The notes under the pieces were generated by a model, which worked only from the letters and a program-made list of their open reading frames with translations, did no database searches and was not told the origin of the DNA. The position numbers and the translations under genes were made by a program. Positions 7,941 to 16,435 of a stretch of 35,310 bases of DNA are shown in pieces. Position 1 is the stretch's first letter. Each line of letters starts with the position of its first letter. This DNA comes from DASPTT01 sp035623275 (GTDB taxonomy: Bacteria > Actinomycetota > Acidimicrobiia > Acidimicrobiales > UBA8190): NCBI GenBank assembly GCA_035623275.1, contig DASPTT010000086.1, positions 1-35,310 of the forward strand, read 5' to 3'.

Positions 7941-9191
7941 GTGACGGTGAGGGAGCTGGAGGCGACGAACTTCTTCCGCGATCGGGACGTCCAGGACGAT
8001 CCCTACGCCTACTTCGACACGCTGCGCGAGCACGCGCCGGTGTGGCGGGAGCCGCACTTCGGCGTCTACATGGTGACCGGGTACGAGGAGGCGCTGGCGG
8101 TGTACAACGACGCCGTCCACTTCTCGTCGTGCAACGCCGTGAGCGGTCCGTTCCAACCGTTCTCCGTCCCACTCGAAGGCGACGACGTCAGCGACACCAT
8201 CGACCGGTGCCGTGACGAGCTGCCCTTCAGCGACCAGCTGCCGACCTTCGACCCGCCGCGCCACCACGACCACCGGCGGCTGCTGATGCGCCTGCTGACC
8301 CCGCAGCGGCTCCGCGAGAACGAGGAGTTCATGTGGCGCATGGCGGACCGGCTGATGGACGGCTTCCTCCCGGAGGGCACCTGCGAGTTCATCGGCGCCT
8401 ACGCCGAGCCGTTCACCTTGCTTGTCATCGCCGACCTCGAGGGCGTGCCGGAGTCGGACCACGGGACGTTCAGGGAGCACCTTTCCACCAAGGCGGGCCA
8501 CCTCGAGCACAAGCCGCTCGAGTTCCTCTACGAGCAGTTCACGGCCTACATCGAGGACCGCCGCCGGTCGCCTCGGGACGACATCATGACGGCCATGGCG
8601 ACGGCCACGTTCCCCGACGGCACGACCCCCGAGGTCGACGACGTCGCCCTGCTGGCGGCCAACCTCTTCGCCGGGGGCCAGGAGACGACCGTTCGGCTCC
8701 TGTCCTTCGCCCTGCGCATCATCGCCGAGCGTCCCGACATCCAGCAGCGCCTGCGCGAGGACCGCGAGCGGATCCCCAACTTCATCGAGGAGATGCTGCG
8801 TTTCGAGAGCCCGCTGCGAGCCCAGTTCCGGATGGCCCGCACGCGCGTGACGGTGGGCGGCGTCGACGTCCCTGCCGGCGCCACGGTCCTGCTGCTCCCC
8901 GGCGCGGCCAACCGGGACCCCCGCACCTTCCCGGATCCGGCCGAATTCGACGTCGACCGCGCCAATGCGCGCATGCACATCGCCTTCGGCCACGGCATCC
9001 ACCACTGCGCGGGTGCGCACCTGGCCCGGGCCGAGGGCCGCGTCACCGTCAACCGGATCCTCGATCGCACCGCCGACATCAGGATCTCGGAGGCGGCACA
9101 CGGCCCGGCGGGGGCTCGCCGCTACGAGTACCTGCCGACGTACTTCCTGCGGGGCCTGGTCGGCCTCACGTTGGACGTCACGCCGGCGTAG
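7941..9191 (+). CDS. Cytochrome P450, paralogue of the 3889 P450
   Basis: A 416-residue P450 with GGQETT (245-250), E284/R287 of ExxR, and the heme loop FGHGIHHCAG with Cys356. Start is GTG at 7941, preceded by GGGAGGG. It shares with the P450 at 3889 the N-terminal D-D-P-Y-x-Y-F-D, the FSSCN box, the VPLEGDDV box and a similar C-terminal E-Y/E-P-T-x-x-L-R-G-L. The two therefore arose by duplication and probably act on related substrates. Divergent from the P450-TetR operon and followed 57 bases later by the KstD-family gene in the same direction. Confidence 0.92.
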   Translation: MTVRELEATNFFRDRDVQDDPYAYFDTLREHAPVWREPHFGVYMVTGYEEALAVYNDAVHFSSCNAVSGPFQPFSVPLEGDDVSDTIDRCRDELPFSDQLPTFDPPRHHDHRRLLMRLLTPQRLRENEEFMWRMADRLMDGFLPEGTCEFIGAYAEPFTLLVIADLEGVPESDHGTFREHLSTKAGHLEHKPLEFLYEQFTAYIEDRRRSPRDDIMTAMATATFPDGTTPEVDDVALLAANLFAGGQETTVRLLSFALRIIAERPDIQQRLREDRERIPNFIEEMLRFESPLRAQFRMARTRVTVGGVDVPAGATVLLLPGAANRDPRTFPDPAEFDVDRANARMHIAFGHGIHHCAGAHLARAEGRVTVNRILDRTADIRISEAAHGPAGARRYEYLPTYFLRGLVGLTLDVTPA

Positions 9192-9248
9192 GGCTCGGAT
9201 GGGCGTGCATCAGGTCCGTTCCGGGGTCGTTCCCGGGGAGGTCGTCGC

Positions 9249-10928
9249 ATGACGGCATGGGACACCACCGTCGACGTCGCCATCGTCGGATCCGGCGGCG
9301 GTGGCATGGTCGCGGCGCTGACCGCGGCCGACGCCGGAGCGAGCGCACTGGTGCTCGAGAAGCAGGACCTGATCGGCGGCTCGACCGCGATGTCGGGCGG
9401 GGTCGTCTGGGTCCCGAACAACCCGGTGATGCGAGCGGAGGGGGTGCCGGACTCCTACGAAGACGCCATGGTCCACTTCGACGCCGTGGTGGGGGACGTC
9501 GGGCCGGCTTCCTCGGTCGAACGCCGGCACGCGTTCCTGACGGCGGGACCCGAGATGATCGCGTTCCTTCAGCGGCTCGGCGTCCGATTCGCCTACTGCC
9601 GCGGCTACAGCGACTACTACTCGAACGCCAAAGGTGGTCACGACCTCGGGCGCGCGGTCGAGCCCGTCCCGTTCGACGGTCGGGTGCTCGGTGCATGGCT
9701 CGACACGCTGCAGCCGGGATTGGCGAAGAGCCTCGGCCTGGCGGTGATGACGAACGAGGCGCGTTCGCTCTCCAACTACAACCGTTCCATCGGGGCGTTC
9801 GCGGTCTCGGCGCGCGTCGCGCTCCGGACCTACGCCGCTCGCCTGCGAGGCCGGGCACTGCTCACGAACGGGGCAGCGCTCATCGGGCAGATGCTGCACG
9901 TCGCCCTCGACCTCGGCATCCCGGTCTGGACACAAGCGCCGCTCGAGGACCTGCTCGTCGAGGAGGGCCGCGTCGTCGGCGTCCGTGTCGTCCGGTCGGG
10001 GTCGCCCGTCCTGATCCGTGCCCGTCAGGGGGTCCTGCTGGCCTCCGGCGGCTTCGCCCGCAACGCCGAGATGCGCGAGCAGTTCGGCGGCGATCAGCCG
10101 AACCGGGCGAAGTGGTCGATCGCGAACCCGGGCGACACCGGCGAGGCGATCCAGGCCGCCATGCGGCTCGGCGCGAAGACCGATCTGATGGACGAAGCCT
10201 GGTGGCTGCCGTCACCCCGGACGGGTCGCTTCGGGCAGTCCACGCTCGACCAGGCGCGCCAGCGTCCCCGCACGATCTACGTCGATGCAGCGGGCCAACG
10301 GTTCGTGAACGAGTCGAACTCCTACATGGAGGTGGGCAAGGAGATGTACGCCCGCGACAAGACGAGCCGGGCCGTCCCGTGCTGGCTGATCTTCGACGAT
10401 CGCTACCGCAAGCGCTACGCGCACCAGCGCTCCCGACCCGGTTGGTTCCCACGGAAGCTGCTCGAGAGCGGGATGGTGAAGCAGGCGTGGACGGTCAGGG
10501 ACCTCGCCCGCATCTGCGACATCGACCCTGCCGGTCTGGCCGAGACGGTCGAACGGTTCAACCAGAACGCGCGACAGGGCACCGACCCCGACTACGGACG
10601 GGGCGAGTCCGCCTACAACCGGGCGTTGGGCGATCCGAACCACAAGGTGCATCCCTGCCTCGGTCCGATCGACGAACCTCCGTACTACGGGGTCCAGGTC
10701 GTCCCGGGCGACATCGGCACCTGCGGCGGCCTCGTCACCGACGACCACGCACGGGTGGTCGACGGGGCCGGCCAGCCGATCGAGGGCCTGTACGCGACGG
10801 GCAATGGCACCGCCACCGTCATGGGCCGTCATTACCTCGGACCCGGCGCGAGCATCGCCAACACCATGGTCTTCGGATACCTGGCGGCTCGCCACGCCAC
10901 TCGTGAACGCCGCCACGCCTCAAGATGA
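9249..10928 (+). CDS. 3-ketosteroid delta1-dehydrogenase family flavoprotein (KstD-like)
   Basis: This 559-residue FAD enzyme has the dinucleotide motif GSGGGG (14-19), GGSTAMSGG (43-51), GYSDYY (119-124), a G-R-A-V-E-P block, M-D-E-A-W-W (314-319), N-E-S-x-S-Y with Tyr359, P-P-Y-Y-G (478-481) with V-P-G-D, and a C-terminal G-L-Y-A-T-G-N...V-M-G-R-H-Y-x-G-P-G. These match the order and the active-site tyrosines of KstD, which desaturates ring A of 3-ketosteroids. ATG follows GGGGAGG. A change near the end (V-M-G-R-H-Y-L instead of the usual V-M-G-H-T-Y-P) and a Cys in the D-I-G-T-C-G-G segment may mark a divergent subgroup with another ketone substrate. Confidence 0.78.
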   Translation: MTAWDTTVDVAIVGSGGGGMVAALTAADAGASALVLEKQDLIGGSTAMSGGVVWVPNNPVMRAEGVPDSYEDAMVHFDAVVGDVGPASSVERRHAFLTAGPEMIAFLQRLGVRFAYCRGYSDYYSNAKGGHDLGRAVEPVPFDGRVLGAWLDTLQPGLAKSLGLAVMTNEARSLSNYNRSIGAFAVSARVALRTYAARLRGRALLTNGAALIGQMLHVALDLGIPVWTQAPLEDLLVEEGRVVGVRVVRSGSPVLIRARQGVLLASGGFARNAEMREQFGGDQPNRAKWSIANPGDTGEAIQAAMRLGAKTDLMDEAWWLPSPRTGRFGQSTLDQARQRPRTIYVDAAGQRFVNESNSYMEVGKEMYARDKTSRAVPCWLIFDDRYRKRYAHQRSRPGWFPRKLLESGMVKQAWTVRDLARICDIDPAGLAETVERFNQNARQGTDPDYGRGESAYNRALGDPNHKVHPCLGPIDEPPYYGVQVVPGDIGTCGGLVTDDHARVVDGAGQPIEGLYATGNGTATVMGRHYLGPGASIANTMVFGYLAARHATRERRHASR

Positions 10929-10961
10929 TGCCGGTCGGTGCCAGCACGCCCGGTGCCGGCG

Positions 10962-11750
10962 TCAGCCCTGTCCCTGGGAGGACGCGCCGAGCATCAGCTT
11001 GAGCTGGGTGGCCGGGGGGCCGGCGGTGGTGCCGCCGTCGACGGGGAGCAGCACCCCGGTGACCTGGGCCGATCGGTCGGAGGCGAGGTACACCACGGCC
11101 TCGGCGACGTCCTCGGTCCGCCCCCGCCGTGGGAGCGGCTGGGTGAACCGGGTGACGGCGTCCATGTCGTAGGTGGTCATCCCGGTCTGGATGTTGCCGG
11201 GGGCGATGCAATTGACCCGGATCCCGTACTGGGCGAGGTCGACCGCCATCGACCGGCTCACGTGGATGACCGCCGCCTTCGAGGCCCGGTAGGTGGCCAG
11301 ACCGGCCCCGGCGGTGATCCCGGCGATCGATGCGCAGTTGACGATCGACCCGCCCCCGTGCTCCTTCATGTGGCGGGCCGCACGCTGGGTACCGAGCATC
11401 ACGCCGAGCACGTTGACGCTCATGACCCGGGAGAAGTCGCTCAGGTCGTCGTGGAGGAAGCGGACCATGCCGCTGGCCACGCCGGCGTTGTTGAACATGA
11501 CGTGCAGGCCGCCGAAGCGCTCCACCGCGAAGTCGACGAGCGCCTGCACCTGCTCGGCGTCGGCGACGTCGGTCTGCCTGAACGCGGCGACGTCGCCCAA
11601 CCCGGCGGCGAGCACCTCGCCCGCCTCGGCGTCGAGGTCGGCGACGACCACGCGAGCGCCCTCGTCGGCGAAGCGCTCCACGGTGGCCCGGCCGATCCCG
11701 CCCGCACCCCCGGTCACCACGGCGACCTTCCCCGCGAGCTCGTCACCCAT
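10962..11750 (-). CDS. Short-chain dehydrogenase/reductase (SDR)
   Basis: About 262 residues. Positions below are counted from the earlier ATG at 11756: TGGAGGIG (15-22), NNAG (89-92), Ser143, Tyr156 and Lys160 of the active site. Asp40 suggests NAD(H). The ATG at 11750 is preferred because the AGGAGG site is 9 bases upstream, against only 3 for the ATG at 11756. It is the last gene of the minus-strand amidohydrolase operon, 75 bases after the CoA-transferase. It probably acts as a hydroxyacyl-CoA or alcohol dehydrogenase in that pathway; this role is inferred. Confidence 0.9.
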   Translation of the reverse strand: MGDELAGKVAVVTGGAGGIGRATVERFADEGARVVVADLDAEAGEVLAAGLGDVAAFRQTDVADAEQVQALVDFAVERFGGLHVMFNNAGVASGMVRFLHDDLSDFSRVMSVNVLGVMLGTQRAARHMKEHGGGSIVNCASIAGITAGAGLATYRASKAAVIHVSRSMAVDLAQYGIRVNCIAPGNIQTGMTTYDMDAVTRFTQPLPRRGRTEDVAEAVVYLASDRSAQVTGVLLPVDGGTTAGPPATQLKLMLGASSQGQG

Positions 11751-11825
11751 CGCCATCCGCCTCCTTCGCTCGGGAGCAGGCGGTCGACGAGGTCGGCCTC
11801 CCCGCTCCCCCTGTCGTCGTGACGC

Positions 11826-14231
11826 TCACGCGGGTGCCCTCCCGATGACGCCTTCGTCCTCGAGCTCGGCGATCTCGGCCGTCGTCAGGCCGAGCTCCCC
11901 GAGCAGCTCGGTATTGTGCTCGCCGAGCAGCGGGGCGTGGCGCCGGTGCAGCCGCTGCGGACCGCGCGACAAGCGCATCGGCAGCGTGCCGTGGCGCGCC
12001 GCGCCCGACACGGGATGCTCGACGACCTCGAAGTAGCCGCGGGCCCGGAGCTGCTCGAGCTCGCCCTGGCGGTGGGGCTGCATGACCTTGGCCACGGGCA
12101 CGCCCGCCGGCCACAGCGCCGCGACGACGTCGTCGCCGGTGCGCTGGGCGCACCAGGCCGACAGGCGCTCGTCGATCAGGTCGTGCTGCTCGGCCCGCCC
12201 CGCCGCGCTCGACAGCGGCGCACCGGTCGCCCACTCGGGCCGGCCGAGCACGTCGACCAGTGCCTCCCACTGTCCGTCGTCCTCGACGGCGATCGCCACC
12301 CAGCTGTCGTTGCCCCCGCGCTCGTCGGTGTCCGCCGTCCGGTAGAGGTTCTGCGGCGCCGCGCCGGGGCCCCGGTTCCCGGCACGCTCGAGCAGGGACC
12401 CGTACGCCGAGTACTCGATCACCTGCTCGGCGGTCACGTTGACCGCCGCGTCGACCATTGCCGCTTCGACGAACACGCCTTCGCCGGTGCGTCGTCGGTG
12501 CACCAGGGCCAGCAGGAGGCCGGCGAGGGCGTGGATCCCGGCGTTGGGGTCGCCCACGCAGTAGGGCTCGAGCGGCTTCTGGTCGGGGTGCCCCGTCATC
12601 CACGTGAAGCCCGAGGCGTCCTCGATGGTGTAGGCGAACGCCGCGTTGTCGCGCCATGGCCCGTCGAGGCCGAATCCCGGCATCCGGACCAGGATGATGT
12701 CGTCACGGAGGGCCCGCAGCGCGTCGAAGCCCAGCCCCGCGTTGTCCAGCACGCGGGGCGTGTAGTTCTCGACGACCACGTCGACGGTGGCGATGAGCCG
12801 GCGCAGCACGTCCATCCCGCGCTCGGACTGGAAGTCGAGGGTGAGGCTCTTCTTGTTGGTGTTGATCCCCGAGAAGATGGGCGAGCGCTCCCACCACTGC
12901 TCCTCCGTCATCGGTGCGCCGAGCATGCGGGTGCCGTCGGGGCGGCCCGTCGACTCCAGGTGGATCACCTCGGCGCCCAGCATGGCCAGGGGATGCGTGC
13001 ACGACGGCCCGGCCCAGAAGGCGGTCATGTCCAAGACCCGCATGCCGGCGAAGGGCGACGCTGCGGCCGCCTCGGGCCGGGCCCGGCGGCCACCGGCCCG
13101 GTAGCCGGTGTCCCGGCCGAGGGGAGGGGCGGGCTCGGGCGGCCGCAGCGCGGCGGGGTGCATCCGATAGGGCGACTCCGGTTGGAGGAAGCCGCCGCTC
13201 GGGTTGGCCACGAACGTCCCGCGTGCGTCGAAGTGGTCGAGGTGTGGGAGGTTCTCGCCGTTGGCGATCGGCGCGTTCGGGAGCCGGAACGCGCCGGCGA
13301 GGTCCCGGATCTCGTCCACCGTGTGACCGGCGAACCATTCGTCGACCACCGGGGCGAGGTGGGAGCGCTCCCGGAACAGCGACCTGTCCTGCGTCCATTC
13401 TGGATGACCGACGAGGACACAGAAGTCCAGCCACTGTTGGCCCGTGCCGACGCCGACGGCGACCATCCCGTCCTTGGCCATCCCCACGCCGGGCGTCACG
13501 ATCGAGCGCCGACCCCGGAACGGCCGTCCGAGGGCGTCGAAGTACGTGACCGGGTAGTACGTGAGGCACATGGCCAGCGCTTCGAGCATCGACACGTCGA
13601 CGATCTCCCCGGCGCCGGTGGCGTCGCCCGTGGCATCGGTGGCGTCGCCCCGCATGCACGACACCATCGTCCCCACCGCGCCGTATGCGCCCGCCAGCCA
13701 GGCGCCCACCTGCCCGCCGACGAAGACCGGAGCGCGCTCGGGGTCTCCGCGACCGAGCCCGATCACGCCACCGGACCACGCCTGGAGGGTGAACTCCGTG
13801 GCAGGTCGGTCCCGCCACGGGCCGTCCAGGCCGAAGGGCGTGATCGTCGTCACGGTGAGGTGCGGATGCTCCCGGAGGAGCGCCGCCGGGCGCAGGACCT
13901 CCAGGTCCGCCAGCGACGAACCCGGCGTCCAGACGACGGCGTCCGCGGTCTCGAGCAGCTCGTGCAGCTCCGCCAGGTTGGTCGCCGTGCCCGGATCGAC
14001 CACGACGCTCCGCTTCGATGCGGCCAGGAACTGGAAGAGCGCACCGTCGTCACCGTCCGGGATCGCCGCGCCCGATGCCGACCACGTGCGAAGCGGGTCG
14101 CCCTCAGGCGGTTCGACCTTGACGACCTCCGCGCCGCCGTCCGCCAGCATCTTCGTGCAATAGCCCCCGGCGATCCCGATCGACAGGTCGGCGACAACCC
14201 AGCCGCTCAGCGGCGCTTCCGTCGACGACAT
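11826..14231 (-). CDS. Tandem-fused class III (CaiB/BaiF) CoA-transferase
   Basis: This 801-residue protein is twice the family length. It has two CaiB-type domains, about 1-375 and 395-795, joined by a short Pro/Arg/Ala-rich linker. Both halves begin with the V-x-D-x-(T/S) and G-A-E-V-(V/I) Rossmann signature and both contain F-G-L-D-G-P-W-R. The second half keeps the catalytic aspartate (G-D561-P-N-A-G), which forms the aspartyl-CoA anhydride in formyl-CoA transferases. In the first half the equivalent stretch reads V-G-G-Q-V-G (171-176), with no Asp. The likely job is CoA transfer to a carboxylate intermediate. Start is ATG 14231, 10 bases after the crotonase stop, with no clear ribosome site. 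Confidence 0.9.
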   Translation of the reverse strand: MSSTEAPLSGWVVADLSIGIAGGYCTKMLADGGAEVVKVEPPEGDPLRTWSASGAAIPDGDDGALFQFLAASKRSVVVDPGTATNLAELHELLETADAVVWTPGSSLADLEVLRPAALLREHPHLTVTTITPFGLDGPWRDRPATEFTLQAWSGGVIGLGRGDPERAPVFVGGQVGAWLAGAYGAVGTMVSCMRGDATDATGDATGAGEIVDVSMLEALAMCLTYYPVTYFDALGRPFRGRRSIVTPGVGMAKDGMVAVGVGTGQQWLDFCVLVGHPEWTQDRSLFRERSHLAPVVDEWFAGHTVDEIRDLAGAFRLPNAPIANGENLPHLDHFDARGTFVANPSGGFLQPESPYRMHPAALRPPEPAPPLGRDTGYRAGGRRARPEAAAASPFAGMRVLDMTAFWAGPSCTHPLAMLGAEVIHLESTGRPDGTRMLGAPMTEEQWWERSPIFSGINTNKKSLTLDFQSERGMDVLRRLIATVDVVVENYTPRVLDNAGLGFDALRALRDDIILVRMPGFGLDGPWRDNAAFAYTIEDASGFTWMTGHPDQKPLEPYCVGDPNAGIHALAGLLLALVHRRRTGEGVFVEAAMVDAAVNVTAEQVIEYSAYGSLLERAGNRGPGAAPQNLYRTADTDERGGNDSWVAIAVEDDGQWEALVDVLGRPEWATGAPLSSAAGRAEQHDLIDERLSAWCAQRTGDDVVAALWPAGVPVAKVMQPHRQGELEQLRARGYFEVVEHPVSGAARHGTLPMRLSRGPQRLHRRHAPLLGEHNTELLGELGLTTAEIAELEDEGVIGRAPA

Positions 14232-14241
14232 GCGTGCGCGG

Positions 14242-15207
14242 TCAGTCGGACTTGGCGCGGCCGGTCTTGCTCAGCCGGAACTCGGGGGGGAAGTGGTCGT
14301 CGTTCACCTTCACCGCCTTGTTGAGCCCCGAGTCGTACACGTCGTCGCCCAGCATTAGGAGGTCCTGATCGTCCGGACGGACACGGCTGCCCATCGACTC
14401 GAGGAACGCGCTCATGATGCTGCCCATGTACTCGCCCTGGAACTGCTTCATCATCTGGAAGAAGGTCTTCTGCATCACCACGGCGTCGGTGGGACGAGAA
14501 CGGGAACATGCCGAGGCGTACTTCGCCACTTCCGCCTCGAGGTCCTCTCTCGGGACGACGCTGTTGACGAAGCTGCACTCGTACATCTCCTTGGCCGTGA
14601 ACGGCCGGCCGGTGAAGACCATCTCCTGGAACTTGCGGATGCCCATCGTCATCGCCCACGCCCACATCCGCGGGCCCCAGCCCACATAGCGGAACGCGGG
14701 ATGGCCGAAGAGGGCGTCGTCCGCTGCAATCACGAGGTCGGCATCGGCCGCCTGGTAGAAGTGCCACCCGTAGCAATAGCCCTTGACCTCGACGATGCTG
14801 ATCTTCTTGAACTCCTGCAAGGTGCGGCATCCCGAGCGTGGGTCCGAGTACCACTGGCCGAGTGTGGCGAGAGCCCGATAGGACTTTCGATGCGGGAAGG
14901 ACACCTCGTCGCCGTCGAGCTGCAGCTCCTCTCGCACCGCCGCCTCCGGCGACTCCGCCATGAGCGCGGCGAGCTCGGGCAGGTCCGCTCCCGTCCCGAA
15001 GTCGTCTCCGGCACCGCGGACGACGAGCACCTTGACGTCGTCGTCGACGTTGGCCTGGTCGAGCAGGCGCGCATAGCGGAGCCGCATGGCGATGGTCGGG
15101 GCGTTCAGGTGCTCCGGCCGGTTGAGGGTGATGGTGGCGATCTTGGTCGCCGGGTCCTTGTCGTAGAGGAGGACCTCCTCGGGCGCGGGCTGTGGGGTGT
15201 CGGTCAT
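14242..15207 (-). CDS. Enoyl-CoA hydratase/isomerase (crotonase) family protein, atypical
   Basis: A 321-residue crotonase-fold protein. The first oxyanion-hole motif F-G-T-G-A-D-L is at 70-76. The second region, normally G-x-x-x-G-G-G, is changed to G-Y-C-Y-G-W-H (143-149). F-G-H-P-A (167-171) has Ala where hydratases carry the acid after Pro. An insertion of about 30 residues lies between the two motifs. CoA-ester chemistry by the crotonase fold is likely, but simple hydration is doubtful. Start is ATG 15207 with an AGGAG site; the open frame upstream is a repeat-rich leader. Lies between the degenerate M24 gene and the CoA-transferase in the same operon. Confidence 0.82.
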   Translation of the reverse strand: MTDTPQPAPEEVLLYDKDPATKIATITLNRPEHLNAPTIAMRLRYARLLDQANVDDDVKVLVVRGAGDDFGTGADLPELAALMAESPEAAVREELQLDGDEVSFPHRKSYRALATLGQWYSDPRSGCRTLQEFKKISIVEVKGYCYGWHFYQAADADLVIAADDALFGHPAFRYVGWGPRMWAWAMTMGIRKFQEMVFTGRPFTAKEMYECSFVNSVVPREDLEAEVAKYASACSRSRPTDAVVMQKTFFQMMKQFQGEYMGSIMSAFLESMGSRVRPDDQDLLMLGDDVYDSGLNKAVKVNDDHFPPEFRLSKTGRAKSD

Positions 15208-15240
15208 CGCTCCTGCTCCATCGCTCTCGGCATCTCGTTC

Positions 15241-15285
15241 CTGTCGTCGCTCTGTCGCTCTGTCGTCGCTCTGTCGCTCTGTCGG
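15241..15285. repeat. 19-base tandem repeat, about 2.4 copies
   Basis: CTGTCGTCGCTCTGTCGCT is repeated exactly (15241-15259, 15260-15278) and begins a third time. It lies in the 106-base leader between the M24-like gene and the crotonase gene. No hairpin or protein is evident. It may be a simple slippage product. Confidence 0.75.
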
Positions 15286-15313
15286 CGCGGCGGCGCCCGT
15301 GGCTCGTCGGTGG

Positions 15314-16435
15314 CTACGGACGCCAGTGCGGGCTCGTCGTGAGCACCTCGGGGCCAGCCGCGGTGACGAGCACGGCCTCCTTGCGCAGGACCGCACCAGG
15401 ACCCTCGCCTCCGACGTGGGCGGTGACCGCCAGCACCATCCCGGGGAGGAGTCGGTCCTGCCCGGCGGTCAGGGGAAGATGGCGGTCGACGAGGGGCACG
15501 TCGAAGCCGAGGCCCAGCCCGGTGGCGATCGGGAACGGGGGCAGCGGGTGGCCCGCGGCCTCGTACGCGGCGAGCAGACCATGGCACGACGTCCCCGCCT
15601 CGCACGCGCCCAACAGGCGGCTCCACACGTCGTCGGCCTGCCGGTACAGCGCACGGGTCGCGGCGTCGACCGCGGCGGGACCGGCCGGCCAGGTCCGGCC
15701 GAGCTCCCCGGTGTACCCGCCCGCCACCACCCCGGCGTCGAACGCCACCAGGTCCGCGGCACCCACGGCTCCCGCCTCGCCCCGCCCGTGGGGACGGCGG
15801 CGCGAGATCCACGCCACCCGCTGGGTGGCCGGGGTGGTCACCCCCTGGCGGGCCATCGCCTCCATGAACACGCCGGCCAGGTGGCGCTCGGAGACACCGG
15901 GACGGAGCTCGGACAACGCGACGGCCAGTGCCGTCTCGGCCACCGTGATCGACGCACGGATTGCCTCGACCTCCTCCGGGGTCTTGATGCGGCGGGCGGC
16001 CTGCAGGGCGGGCTCGGCATCGACGAGCTCGGCGGACGGGAAGACCTTCGGGAACAGCTGGGCGAACCGTGGCGTCAGCGAATCGGTGCCGATGCGCCGT
16101 GCCTCGGCCATCCCGTCGATGCCGCGGAGCCATGCCAGCAGGTTGCCGGGATTCCATGTGATGCCGAAGAGGTGCTCGTGGGGGATGTCGTCCGGGATCC
16201 CCTCGTCCCAGGTGCTCACCAGGTGGACGGCACCGGTCGCCCGGACCACCACGCAGCCCGGCCCGAACGGGCGGGTGCCCGCCGTCCACAGCCGCGGGGC
16301 GCCGCTCACGTAGCGGGCGTTGGCCTCGCGTCCGAGGAGGAGCACGTCGATGTCGTTCGCCTCCATCTCGGCGAAGGCGCGCTGGCGCCGGGACTCCCGC
16401 AGTCCCCTGTCGTCGGCGAGGACTTCAGTCGCCAT
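15314..16435 (-). CDS. M24-family (creatinase/prolidase fold) protein with degenerate metal site
   Basis: This 373-residue protein has the two-domain pita-bread architecture: a creatinase N-terminal domain (about 1-145) and an M24 catalytic domain (about 150-365). The metal site is eroded. Asp233 is kept and the second Asp is Glu244 (G-Y-T-G-E-L-G-R-T). The usual H of the G-H-G-x-G segment is missing (T-G-L-G-L-G-F-D at 305-312), and the E-P-G glutamate is absent around V-L-A-V-T (334-338). Glu353 remains. It may be a metal-free lyase/amidinohydrolase like creatinase, or a non-catalytic partner of the adjacent intact M24 protein. Its ATG lies 11 bases inside the end of that gene. Confidence 0.85.
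   Translation of the reverse strand: MATEVLADDRGLRESRRQRAFAEMEANDIDVLLLGREANARYVSGAPRLWTAGTRPFGPGCVVVRATGAVHLVSTWDEGIPDDIPHEHLFGITWNPGNLLAWLRGIDGMAEARRIGTDSLTPRFAQLFPKVFPSAELVDAEPALQAARRIKTPEEVEAIRASITVAETALAVALSELRPGVSERHLAGVFMEAMARQGVTTPATQRVAWISRRRPHGRGEAGAVGAADLVAFDAGVVAGGYTGELGRTWPAGPAAVDAATRALYRQADDVWSRLLGACEAGTSCHGLLAAYEAAGHPLPPFPIATGLGLGFDVPLVDRHLPLTAGQDRLLPGMVLAVTAHVGGEGPGAVLRKEAVLVTAAGPEVLTTSPHWRP

Noticed and set aside
8333..10906. 857-codon open frame on the plus strand across the P450 and KstD genes
   Set aside because: Its translation is Arg/Pro/Gly-rich low-complexity sequence with no domain, and it is an out-of-frame shadow of two well-supported genes.
10929..10961. GCCGG/CCGGC pair after the KstD gene as a terminator
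   Set aside because: Only a 5-base stem with a 21-base loop and no T-run; too weak to call.
11916..14324. 802-codon frame antisense to the CoA-transferase
   Set aside because: A shadow produced by high GC at third positions; the opposite strand has clear CaiB motifs in order.
15241..15285. Tandem repeat considered as a CRISPR fragment
   Set aside because: Copies are directly adjacent with no spacers, and no cas genes are present.
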